A stretch of DNA of 50,091 bases. Origin: Gammaproteobacteria bacterium. GTDB lineage: Bacteria > Pseudomonadota > Gammaproteobacteria > Xanthomonadales > SZUA-36. The position numbers were made by a program, and so were the translations under genes. The stretch is from NCBI GenBank assembly GCA_024277815.1, contig JAJRUM010000054.1:1-50091 (forward strand), in the 5' to 3' direction. The notes below the pieces were generated by a model. The model worked only from the letters and a program-made list of their open reading frames with translations, did not search any database and had not been told where the DNA came from. Positions 8,878 through 15,670 of the stretch are shown here, piece after piece; within the stretch, counting starts at the first letter, position 1; every line of letters starts with the position of its first letter.

Positions 8878-9918
8878 TTATCTTTTTAAAGTCCAAATCA
8901 GCCCCCACCAACCATCGGTCAAAGCAACGTATAGATTATCATCACCACCAATATTTCCTGTCCCAATAACTTGGCTTCCCCAATTGCAGTTCGATGTGTT
9001 CAAATCCAAAATCAGTTGATTGAATTTTTCATTCGGTGCATAAGCTAGGCCCGCTAAATCACAACCATTGAATATTTTTCCAGTTGCAGACCCGTCACTA
9101 TTGATAGTAAAAGTACCTACAACTCTCGAGTTAGCTTCAATATCATACGTTCCAGTAAGCATTCCTGAGGTCAGGCTACGTTGAAAGTTTTCTACTTTGG
9201 TACCAACAACACTACCTCCATTTGGCAATTCGACTATAAAGCCCCCACCTTGATATAGAGCGGTTGCGGAGTCCTGCTCCCACCCACCACCAGTGTCGTA
9301 AACAGTCAAGTCTATATCGAAGCGATTGTTGCCAAGCATTCGGTACTCGCCAAAAGCGGTTACTGAGCCACCAGGCCCAGTTGCGCCGAAACCAAGAAAT
9401 CCGTTTTCGTAGAAATTTGCAACCCCGAAAGCAAAATTACCATTCAGACCAAACGTCAGATGATAGTTCCCTGTTACAGGACTCTCTGTACACTTATTTC
9501 CGGCGATGGATGTAAGCCGCTGCATCGCAATGGAACCACTACCATATGCTGGGTCGTTTGAAGAGTACTGGAGTGTCGCGTTTTTACAGTCATGGAATGT
9601 TACTGTGGATGTCCCCCAGACTGTTTGCTTTAGGTCGTTTGGGTCAAAAGTACCAAACTGCATACCCGTTTGGTAGTAGGTGTTGCCAGTGGTGCGGTTG
9701 CCTTGGTTTTCACCAACTGTAATCAAAAACATTGGTGTGCCATCGGTGTGATAGACGTACCAGTAGATTAAGGTTCTAGTTTCATCTAAAACTTCAACTG
9801 CTAGCCCATGGCCGTCTTGATTTTTATTGTACCAAGCACCACTGAAGCTGGGCTTTATGTTTACTGCAGATACGTTAAAAGCAACGAGCAAGAATATTAG
9901 AGCGTATAAACGATTCAT
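8878..9918 (-). CDS. Secreted protein with GxWYxxxxDGHG motif (element cargo)
   Basis: The function is unknown. The start at 9918 is well supported: GGAGGG lies about 9 bp upstream and the product begins with a signal peptide (MNRLYALIFLLVAFNVSA). The mature part has about 328 residues. Residues 27-66 read SGAWYNKNQDGHGLAVEV then IYWYVYHTDGTPMFLIT, matching in spacing the motif of the chromosomal neighbour at 6482-8053. The rest is rich in Gly, Asn, Thr and aromatic residues with alternating hydrophobicity, as in beta-rich extracellular proteins, and has several Cys that could form disulfides. It is AT-rich relative to the host and precedes the membrane-protein gene in a likely two-gene transcript. 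An upstream in-frame start at 9987 is rejected for lack of a signal peptide. Confidence 0.75.
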   Translation of the reverse strand: MNRLYALIFLLVAFNVSAVNIKPSFSGAWYNKNQDGHGLAVEVLDETRTLIYWYVYHTDGTPMFLITVGENQGNRTTGNTYYQTGMQFGTFDPNDLKQTVWGTSTVTFHDCKNATLQYSSNDPAYGSGSIAMQRLTSIAGNKCTESPVTGNYHLTFGLNGNFAFGVANFYENGFLGFGATGPGGSVTAFGEYRMLGNNRFDIDLTVYDTGGGWEQDSATALYQGGGFIVELPNGGSVVGTKVENFQRSLTSGMLTGTYDIEANSRVVGTFTINSDGSATGKIFNGCDLAGLAYAPNEKFNQLILDLNTSNCNWGSQVIGTGNIGGDDNLYVALTDGWWGLIWTLKR

Positions 9919-10174
9919 GCTGGATTCCCTCCAATGCTTAGCAATAAGCATACACCGCTCTCGGTAGGAACGCTTGATGTGGATCAATTCATGAATACCC
10001 GAACTTTGTATTCATGACAGTCATGTCTGATTACGAGGGCTTGGTTTCAGTCAGCCAAGGCCGAGCGGGAACCAACCCGTGTGTGCTTGGCCACACATGA
10101 GAATGTAAGCTATGCAGAACTGACCTGGCATGATACAGTTTTCATGACCAAACGGAACTATGCGAGGTTTAACG

Positions 10175-10354
10175 GTGAAAGAGCAAACTATCGGGGAGAT
10201 GACCCAGGAACTGCTGGACAAAATGATAATCGAGGAAGGTTTGGACGGCCCTTCAGTGAAAATGTTGCAGAGGCAACTGGACAATCTGCGAAACCCACGG
10301 TCAGCAGAGACAATCTTCCGAACCAGTCCACTGGTCAACAGGAAGGGTAAGTAA
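10175..10354 (+). CDS. Small hypothetical protein (59-64 aa)
   Basis: No family is recognised. The GTG at 10175 has GCGAGG about 7 bp upstream and gives 59 aa; an ATG at 10160 in the same frame would give 64. The product is charged and looks helical (QELLDKMIIEEGLDG, MLQRQLDNLR), unlike the overlapping 89-codon frame, whose product is low in hydrophobic residues. Another small + strand gene begins 26 bp downstream. Both point toward the terminase block, which is on the other strand. Confidence 0.45.
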   Translation: MKEQTIGEMTQELLDKMIIEEGLDGPSVKMLQRQLDNLRNPRSAETIFRTSPLVNRKGK

Positions 10355-10380
10355 CGCAAGCGAACCTGACCCGCAGACAC

Positions 10381-10530
10381 ATGACCAAGTCCCAACGTGC
10401 GATGGCTATGGCTATGCACTATCCAGAACCGGAGAAAGGTGGCCGGGGGAAACTATCACAAATTCGTGAAGGTTTAAGCAGAACAGAAAAAAACTACCTT
10501 TCCAAAGCCCGTAAAGTCCTGCGCGTGTAG
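10381..10530 (+). CDS. Small phage-type protein, resembles a ParB-like protein segment (49 aa)
   Basis: The frame encodes 49 residues with QRAMAMAMHYPEPEKGGRGK at positions 5-24, a motif I know from the DNA-binding part of phage- and plasmid-borne ParB-like proteins. The expected nuclease domain and the remainder of the helix-turn-helix region are missing, so it is either a stand-alone small protein or a remnant. No strong ribosome-binding site is visible. It ends 2 bp before the convergent end of the 149-aa gene. The recognised motif makes coding likely despite the short length. Confidence 0.5.
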   Translation: MTKSQRAMAMAMHYPEPEKGGRGKLSQIREGLSRTEKNYLSKARKVLRV

Positions 10531-10532
10531 CT

Positions 10533-10982
10533 TCAGGCCACTGCGCGGCGCTTGCGGTACTTCGGGTACTCTGTAAAGTACTTGCCGATGCAGTCAGCGA
10601 TCTGCCGGGCAACCGACTGCCCCAGCGATAGCTGTGCTGACTCACCATAGATAACTGCGATCTCTGCTTCAGTCGGTGCGATGAATGCCGCATCCGGTGT
10701 GACCACGATATTTTCGTCCCCACCCGGATAAGTCATAACCGCTTTGGCAACCTCACCCGGCCCCGGTGTCGGGTAATCTGCCTTTTGCAGCGCGGGGCGC
10801 AGATTACGCAATGGCAAGACCAGGTCACCCTGTTTTTTGGCCTCATCACGAAACGGCGTGTAATCATCGCCGATCCACAATACAAGCGCATCGGCTGCGA
10901 TGGCTGCCAGTGTCTCGCCTTCGGCATAAACATAATCGTGTTTTTCTGCATCAAATGTTGGTGCTGTTACTGTGATACCCAT
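10533..10982 (-). CDS. Hypothetical protein downstream of terminase genes (149 aa)
   Basis: No family is recognised. The ATG at 10982 has an excellent AAGGAG about 6 bp upstream, the best ribosome-binding site in this gene run. The product is acidic in its first two thirds and ends in a basic tail (YPKYRKRRAVA). It is last in the - strand series terS-terL-50aa-192aa-76aa-149aa, with 22 bp to the gene before it. Position suggests a late or packaging-related role, but no head, portal or tail motif is visible. Confidence 0.7.
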   Translation of the reverse strand: MGITVTAPTFDAEKHDYVYAEGETLAAIAADALVLWIGDDYTPFRDEAKKQGDLVLPLRNLRPALQKADYPTPGPGEVAKAVMTYPGGDENIVVTPDAAFIAPTEAEIAVIYGESAQLSLGQSVARQIADCIGKYFTEYPKYRKRRAVA

Positions 10983-11004
10983 GAATTTCTCCTTCGGTGA
11001 GTGG

Positions 11005-11235
11005 TTATAAGTTTTGTGCCAGAATTGCCTTGTATACCCGCCGGGCAGTGTCTACATCCTGCGGCAGACCCCATCTGTAATGCGCTGGCAGATTGTCCAT
11101 ACAGGCGGCCCTGCGCGGCAGTGGCTGGTACTTGTTGAGGCTGGTCGCACGCAGGCTGGTGATGCCGTTAAGGTCATAACCATCAGCCGTCAGTTCCAAC
11201 AGCCTGGGTGGAGCCTGATAGGCCGGTATCCTCAT
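11005..11235 (-). CDS. Hypothetical protein (76 aa), translationally coupled
   Basis: No family is recognised. The start codon overlaps the stop of the upstream 192-aa gene as ATGA (11232-11235), the junction style repeated through this operon, which supports real coding. The product is basic and Pro/Leu-rich at the N-terminus, with a helical C-terminal end (VDTARRVYKAILAQ). The next gene starts 22 bp downstream. Confidence 0.6.
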   Translation of the reverse strand: MRIPAYQAPPRLLELTADGYDLNGITSLRATSLNKYQPLPRRAACMDNLPAHYRWGLPQDVDTARRVYKAILAQNL

Positions 11236-11810
11236 CCGATGGGCCGATCCACCGGCAGTGCATGGTTGCGGTTGGTTTGCTTCCTGAGTGCATCTGCCAG
11301 ACTGTCAGGCCGCTGCTCTGGCTGCGGGGCATCCGGGTGCAACGCCATGTTGAGTTGATCGCGCCCGAAAAAGTGATTGGTGGCTCTGCGCTTTGACCAT
11401 TTACGTTCTACCTGCAATTTGTTGATCGCCTTGTCTCGCTCGATGCGGAATTCAGCCTGGGCCTTGCTGATGCGCTCAGCCAGGGCTGAGCCACTGTCGA
11501 TGGGGTTGAGTTCTTCCATATCCATGCCAGCGGATTCCAGCAAGCGTTCAGCAGCACATTCATCACCGCCATTACGCAATCGCTGCGCCACCTGGATGAA
11601 TCCTGCTTCATCCCCGGATTCCGGGGTGGGGCTGATGCGCTCAGTGATCTTACCAATCGCCAGCAGCGCGGCTTTGCGGTTATAGCCGATGCTGCCATCC
11701 AACAAGCTGGCGCGTAAGGCTTCACGCCGCTGTACCAGTTCCTGCGCCGGGCCATAGCGCAACTGGTGATCGAAAAAAGCCTGCTGTTCCGGGTTGAGGT
11801 CTGTGTTCAT
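11232..11810 (-). CDS. Hypothetical protein downstream of terL (192 aa)
   Basis: No family is recognised. The ATG at 11810 overlaps the stop of the 50-aa gene (ATGA 11807-11810) and AGGAGG lies just upstream. The product looks mainly helical and highly charged, with a possible coiled-coil stretch near residues 109-140 (ISKAQAEFRIERDKAINKLQ) and a basic patch KWSKRRATNHFFGRD. In ordinary tailed phages the gene after terL is portal; this protein is too short and lacks portal features. A connector, scaffold-like or packaging-modulating role is possible but unsupported. Confidence 0.7.
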   Translation of the reverse strand: MNTDLNPEQQAFFDHQLRYGPAQELVQRREALRASLLDGSIGYNRKAALLAIGKITERISPTPESGDEAGFIQVAQRLRNGGDECAAERLLESAGMDMEELNPIDSGSALAERISKAQAEFRIERDKAINKLQVERKWSKRRATNHFFGRDQLNMALHPDAPQPEQRPDSLADALRKQTNRNHALPVDRPIG

Positions 11811-11959
11811 TTTTTCCTCCTCAGGTAGTAACTGGGTGATTTTTTAACTTTGGGTGCGGGTGGGCTAAATGCCCTGCGTGCGGCATAAAACTCGCGTGCG
11901 TCCAGTGCTAATTGCTGGCGGGTATCGCGCCGGTTTTGGGCTGCGGGTGATCGTTTCAT
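11807..11959 (-). CDS. Small basic protein between terL and the 192-aa gene (50 aa)
   Basis: This short gene is framed by two ATGA overlaps: its ATG (11959-11957) overlaps the terL stop and its own stop overlaps the start of the 192-aa gene. The last codons (LRRKK) contain the AGGAGG that serves as ribosome-binding site for the next gene. The product is strongly basic, beginning MKRSPAAQNRRDTRQQ, with no recognised family. The double overlap within a compact operon is the main argument that it is real. Confidence 0.6.
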   Translation of the reverse strand: MKRSPAAQNRRDTRQQLALDAREFYAARRAFSPPAPKVKKSPSYYLRRKK

Positions 11960-13383
11960 GTGCGGTAAGTCTTGCCTTTCATGGCACGTTTAACTTTGGG
12001 TGTTGTCACCGGGCGTAGAGGCCTGATGGTCTTGTCGGTAAACAGCACGTATCGAAGTGCGTCCAGCAGATGGTCATCCTGTTTGCGGATGTGGCCGTTT
12101 TCGTCACGGCTGTATTTTCTTAACTCAGCCAGCAGGCGGGTGCATTGTGGAAAGACCTTTAGCCTGCCGGTAGAAATCAGCATCTGCACCCGGTGGATAC
12201 CGGCCTCGACAGCATTCAGCGCGGGGCGTAACCGTAAGTCCAGATCACGGTATTCATCCATCAGGTTTTTGCCATCTAACTGACTGCGACCCCGGCTGGC
12301 AGGATCGATGCAGCCCTGCATGAATTTGTTGCGGCACTTGATGGCCTGGGCGACATCAGCCGGGCCAGATTCATGCATCTTGATCTCGTCAGTGCAGAAA
12401 TAGACCTTGCTGTCCGGGTCATAGCGCACGAACACCGCAGCGGTGCAATTCCAGCCGACATCCAGGCCGTAACTGCCCCAGTAGTAAACCGGCACTTCAA
12501 AGGCATCCGTGATCAGATCGTCTTCGGCATAGGCGTATACCGCCCCGGCACCCAGGGTGGGGTAACCCTTGGTTCTGGCATCGCGCTGGTGCTTGGGAAT
12601 GGAGGCCAGTAACTCAGCCTTTTCCTCGTCAGACAAATGCGGAATGTCATCCCAGCCGACCTGAGTGGCAAAACGATCACCTTCAGCAACCATGCGCCCG
12701 TCATCCAGAAAATGATTGGCGACATCACTTAAACCCTTCATCGGTGTCAGGCTCAACAATACCCGGCCAGCCTGTTCCAGATCAGAGGTCTTGGCCGTCC
12801 TCATCAGGCATTCCTGAAAGATCGCCATGCTGGGTTCTTCGTCCAGCCAGATGAACTCGATGCGCTGCCCCTGAAAGCCTTCACGGCCCTCTGCAAAAGA
12901 TTTGAATTGCAGGATCGAGGTACCCCCGGAAACATGCTTGACCTGCACCGTGTCGATGGCATCCGGTACACCACTGCGCTTGCGGATTTGCATGATGCAG
13001 TCTTTGGGGATCATGCCGCTGCCAATAGCGTGCGGTGGCCCCATCAGCTTCTCCTGCACGATGTCACGGGTCGCATCACGGGTCTCACCCGCAGCCCAGG
13101 TCTTGATCGGCTTACTGAAGCGATAACCCTGCCACCAGGGCGGGTATTGGCCGGTCAGATGGCAGGCAAGTTCATAACTGCCAGCCGTGGATTTACCCAC
13201 CCGGTTACCACCGAAAAAACAACGCTCACGGAAGCCTGTACCGGCTTTGAAGACATCCAGGTGGCTCTGGTACTGCTTACGGTCTTTGGCGTAATAGCGG
13301 TCAATCTGGCGACCCTGAAGGTCATCATTGATGCTGGTCAGCACCGTCAGATACTGGTCGAGTTCGGCTTCAGCTAGAGACAT
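11956..13383 (-). CDS. terL: Terminase large subunit (packaging ATPase/nuclease)
   Basis: TerL pumps phage DNA into the procapsid and cuts it. The N-terminal ATPase has Walker A FFGGNRVGKS and Walker B IEFIWLDEEPS. The C-terminal RNase H-like nuclease shows the expected acidic positions in LDVGWNCTAAVF, CIDPASRGRSQ and KQDDHLLDALRY. With the ATG at 13383 (MSLAEAELDQ) the protein is 475 aa, a normal length for a full enzyme. A longer frame from 13488 overlaps the terS stop as ATGA, which suits the coupling pattern here, but the extra 35 residues do not look like terminase and neither start has a good ribosome-binding site. No portal or capsid gene follows. Confidence 0.88.
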   Translation of the reverse strand: MSLAEAELDQYLTVLTSINDDLQGRQIDRYYAKDRKQYQSHLDVFKAGTGFRERCFFGGNRVGKSTAGSYELACHLTGQYPPWWQGYRFSKPIKTWAAGETRDATRDIVQEKLMGPPHAIGSGMIPKDCIMQIRKRSGVPDAIDTVQVKHVSGGTSILQFKSFAEGREGFQGQRIEFIWLDEEPSMAIFQECLMRTAKTSDLEQAGRVLLSLTPMKGLSDVANHFLDDGRMVAEGDRFATQVGWDDIPHLSDEEKAELLASIPKHQRDARTKGYPTLGAGAVYAYAEDDLITDAFEVPVYYWGSYGLDVGWNCTAAVFVRYDPDSKVYFCTDEIKMHESGPADVAQAIKCRNKFMQGCIDPASRGRSQLDGKNLMDEYRDLDLRLRPALNAVEAGIHRVQMLISTGRLKVFPQCTRLLAELRKYSRDENGHIRKQDDHLLDALRYVLFTDKTIRPLRPVTTPKVKRAMKGKTYRT

Positions 13384-13484
13384 GGGAAAAACCGAAATCC
13401 GGGAAAAATGTGGAGGGGTATATATAATTCGGAACGCGCACCAGACGCTTGGGGGGTACCACCCACTCCGTGGAAAAGGCGAGG

Positions 13485-13871
13485 TCATTCACTGGCAGAC
13501 TCAATGACTTCACCCTCAATGGCAGGAAGTTGCAGGTCTGGCCGCTGCTCCAGGATGCCAGCACGCAGCTGTGATACCTTCGCCAGCTTCTCAGCCAATG
13601 TCAGGGTTTCCAAGTCACTGTTGACGTTTAACTCAACAGTGTTCAGCTTGGCCCCGCAGTACGGCATGGCAGCGTGTGCCGCGTACAACCTGGTCTTCTG
13701 ATCCACTGTCTCATCACGAACGATTGACAGGATGTAATCGAATGGATGCAGGCCGCCCTGATAGGCACGCTCAATCAATTGCTTGGCCAGCTTTGATCGT
13801 GCTGCCAGTGGCCTACCACTGTTGGGTCTCGCGCCGCCCCAGTTCTTGCTGTGGTGTGGTTTTCTGGCCAT
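13485..13871 (-). CDS. terS: Probable terminase small subunit
   Basis: TerS recognises the packaging site and recruits TerL. The 128-aa product from ATG 13871 begins MARKPHHSKNWGGARPNSGR; the GGARPNSGRP motif is typical of small terminase subunits and related phage proteins. A helical region with predicted DNA-binding character follows, then an acidic C-terminus. It lies directly before terL. An in-frame upstream ATG at 13934 would add 21 hydrophobic residues that do not fit the family, so the shorter start is preferred. Assignment rests on the motif and on position. Confidence 0.75.
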   Translation of the reverse strand: MARKPHHSKNWGGARPNSGRPLAARSKLAKQLIERAYQGGLHPFDYILSIVRDETVDQKTRLYAAHAAMPYCGAKLNTVELNVNSDLETLTLAEKLAKVSQLRAGILEQRPDLQLPAIEGEVIESASE

Positions 13872-14326
13872 TATTGCGCACCAGATGGAGTAAAAAGTAG
13901 CAGAAATGGGGGCAGATATATCATAAAACATCATAACCTATTGATATATAAGTGACATAAGGTTTCTGATACAGGAACCACATGTATTGCATAACCTAAT
14001 TCTAACAGTTTTTACCTATAGTGTTTTGAATCATGATAGCTTCAAGCTATTAGATGGAAACCCCATAAAATATGGAAGACACATACCCACAAACTAGACA
14101 GATGTTTAGGCACCCATGCGATTTAATTCAGTAGAATTGCACCGAATCGCTGTTTTAAGGCCATCTGTCCGATCATTTGTCCACCATTTGTCACTTGCTT
14201 CAATCGGTATAGATGCTGGCTTTTTTTAGACTTTGGACAGATGACAGATACTACATGAAGATATGTATGTATATATATATATAAAGGTTTAGGTCTTTTT
14301 TCATCTGTATCTGTCCTGTTTTTTGC
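13872..14326. promoter_or_regulatory. Non-coding region: terS upstream repeats and candidate origin
   Basis: This 455-bp AT-rich stretch has no convincing gene. Near terS, CATAACCTA occurs at 13932-13940 and 13990-13998, and GATATATCA (13915-13923) is roughly mirrored by TTGATATAT (13941-13949), so operators for the terminase operon are plausible. Its other half holds several CAT(C/T)TGTCC-type motifs and a pure A/T tract, described separately as a candidate origin. Confidence 0.45.
14096..14316. other. Candidate replication origin: iteron-like motifs plus AT tract
   Basis: Three direct copies lie 11-12 bp apart: CATCTGTCC (14162-14170), CATTTGTCC (14174-14182) and CATTTGTCA (14185-14193). 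Inverted or further copies are AGACAGATG (14096-14104), GGACAGATG (14235-14243), GACAGAT (14243-14249) and CATCTGTATCTGTCC (14302-14316). An uninterrupted alternating A/T tract lies at 14261-14285. Iterons spaced by one helical turn beside an easily melted tract, next to helicase and primase genes, match the general layout of a plasmid or P4-like origin. Function is inferred. Confidence 0.5.
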
Positions 14327-15562
14327 TCAGGTAAAATCAATTGCCGGGTTCTTCCATTCATAAACTTTTCGTAATTCACCGCCTTTGTCTTTCTGGTTTA
14401 GGCGCTTTCCTGTTCTGGGCCAGCCAGCCTGCTCCATGACCTGGGAGATACGCCTACCGGTTACAACTCCCTGTTGGCTGCGATTCAGACCCAGGCATTC
14501 TTCCATGATGTCCAGGCCCGTGACTTTTGATTTTGTGGTTTCAGCCAGCCATTTATTAACCGTGTCCTGCCACACGTCATGTTCAAACCGTTCTGCTTGC
14601 TCCTCGCGTGCCAGGGTGGCTTCCTGGTCTGCCAGCCACCAACGCTCACCATTTTGGTAGGCAGTAACCGCCTCGGCCCACAATTGGTCTCTAACTTGCC
14701 TGAGTGCCTCCAGGTCTGCTGTACTGCACTTCACCGGCCAGAAACGTCTGTTACCCGTGTGATCACGCAAGTAACCAGCGGCATTGGTTGTGCCTACAAG
14801 CACACACTGCCGTGGGTGCGCTTTTGCAAACCGGCCATAACTTGGCCTGAACACATCCACCTGCTTGGCAATAAACGCCTTGACGATTTCAATCTCAGCA
14901 CGCTTCAAGGCACTGAGTTCCGACACTTCCACCAGCCACTGACCCTGGATTTCCTGCTTGCAGTCCTTGGATTTCATGTCGCTTAACTCCTCTAGCACCC
15001 ATGGCTCTGCCAAGGCCTGTAACACCTGCGATTTACCAATGCCTTGCGGCCCTTCCAGCACCAGCATGGTGTCCACCTTGCAGCCTGGCCGCATGGCGCG
15101 CGCTATCGCTGCAACCAGAAATTTTCGTCCGACAATGCGAACAAATGGCTTGTCGTGCGCGCCAGCATGTTCAATCAGCCAGGTATCAATGCGCTGGATA
15201 CCATCCCATGTCAGTCCGTTGAGGTAGTCCTGCACTGGGTTGAATCGGTTTTCACATGCAACTGAAAGCAGCGCATCCAGAACTGTGTTTTTTGCCCTCA
15301 CATTGATCTCGTTATGCTGCAACCACTCCTGAAGTTTGATGGGATCAGAATCTTCAACCGGACGGGCTTCGGTGAATGCCCCCCACGGTAGTTCGCCCAG
15401 CACCACCACAGTGTGAGAAAACTCATTCAGACCAAATTTGCCTTTGAATTCCGGTGCGGTTCGTAGCACCTGGGATACATTCGCCAGGTTGGTGCTGTAT
15501 TCACCGGAACGTTTTTTTTTCAGGTTCTTTTTCCAGGCTTTGAGGTTTGTCACGCTACTCAT
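14327..15562 (-). CDS. VirE-type (virulence-associated E family) helicase/ATPase
   Basis: Proteins of this family are found in phages and satellites as replication helicases, usually beside a primase. The 411-aa product has Walker A GPQGIGKS at residues 171-178. The family signatures NPVQDYLNGLTWDGIQRIDTWL (residues 108-129 in part), the VEVSEL block and the sensor-like LVGTTNAAGYLRDHTGNRRFWP region are present. It is full length by comparison with other stand-alone VirE proteins. The ATG at 15562 lies 108 bp after the primase stop on the same strand. The candidate origin lies directly beyond its 3' end. The replication role is inferred from family and context. Confidence 0.85.
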   Translation of the reverse strand: MSSVTNLKAWKKNLKKKRSGEYSTNLANVSQVLRTAPEFKGKFGLNEFSHTVVVLGELPWGAFTEARPVEDSDPIKLQEWLQHNEINVRAKNTVLDALLSVACENRFNPVQDYLNGLTWDGIQRIDTWLIEHAGAHDKPFVRIVGRKFLVAAIARAMRPGCKVDTMLVLEGPQGIGKSQVLQALAEPWVLEELSDMKSKDCKQEIQGQWLVEVSELSALKRAEIEIVKAFIAKQVDVFRPSYGRFAKAHPRQCVLVGTTNAAGYLRDHTGNRRFWPVKCSTADLEALRQVRDQLWAEAVTAYQNGERWWLADQEATLAREEQAERFEHDVWQDTVNKWLAETTKSKVTGLDIMEECLGLNRSQQGVVTGRRISQVMEQAGWPRTGKRLNQKDKGGELRKVYEWKNPAIDFT

Positions 15563-15670
15563 TTGCTACCCCATTTAGGATTTTTAGAAATTCGTCTGCG
15601 GGGAGAATTGTTGGTATTTCTCCCTGGTTGTTGCCGGTATCGGCGGATAAACATTCGCTATGTATGACGC

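Noticed and set aside
10081-10350. 89-codon + strand frame overlapping the 59-64 aa gene
   Set aside because: Its product is poor in hydrophobic residues and has no ribosome-binding site, while the overlapping frame looks like a folded helical protein with a GAGG element.
14261-14285. Alternating A/T tract read as a promoter
   Set aside because: TATA-like hexamers are unavoidable in such a tract and no paired -35 stands out; it fits better as an unwinding element or simple repeat.
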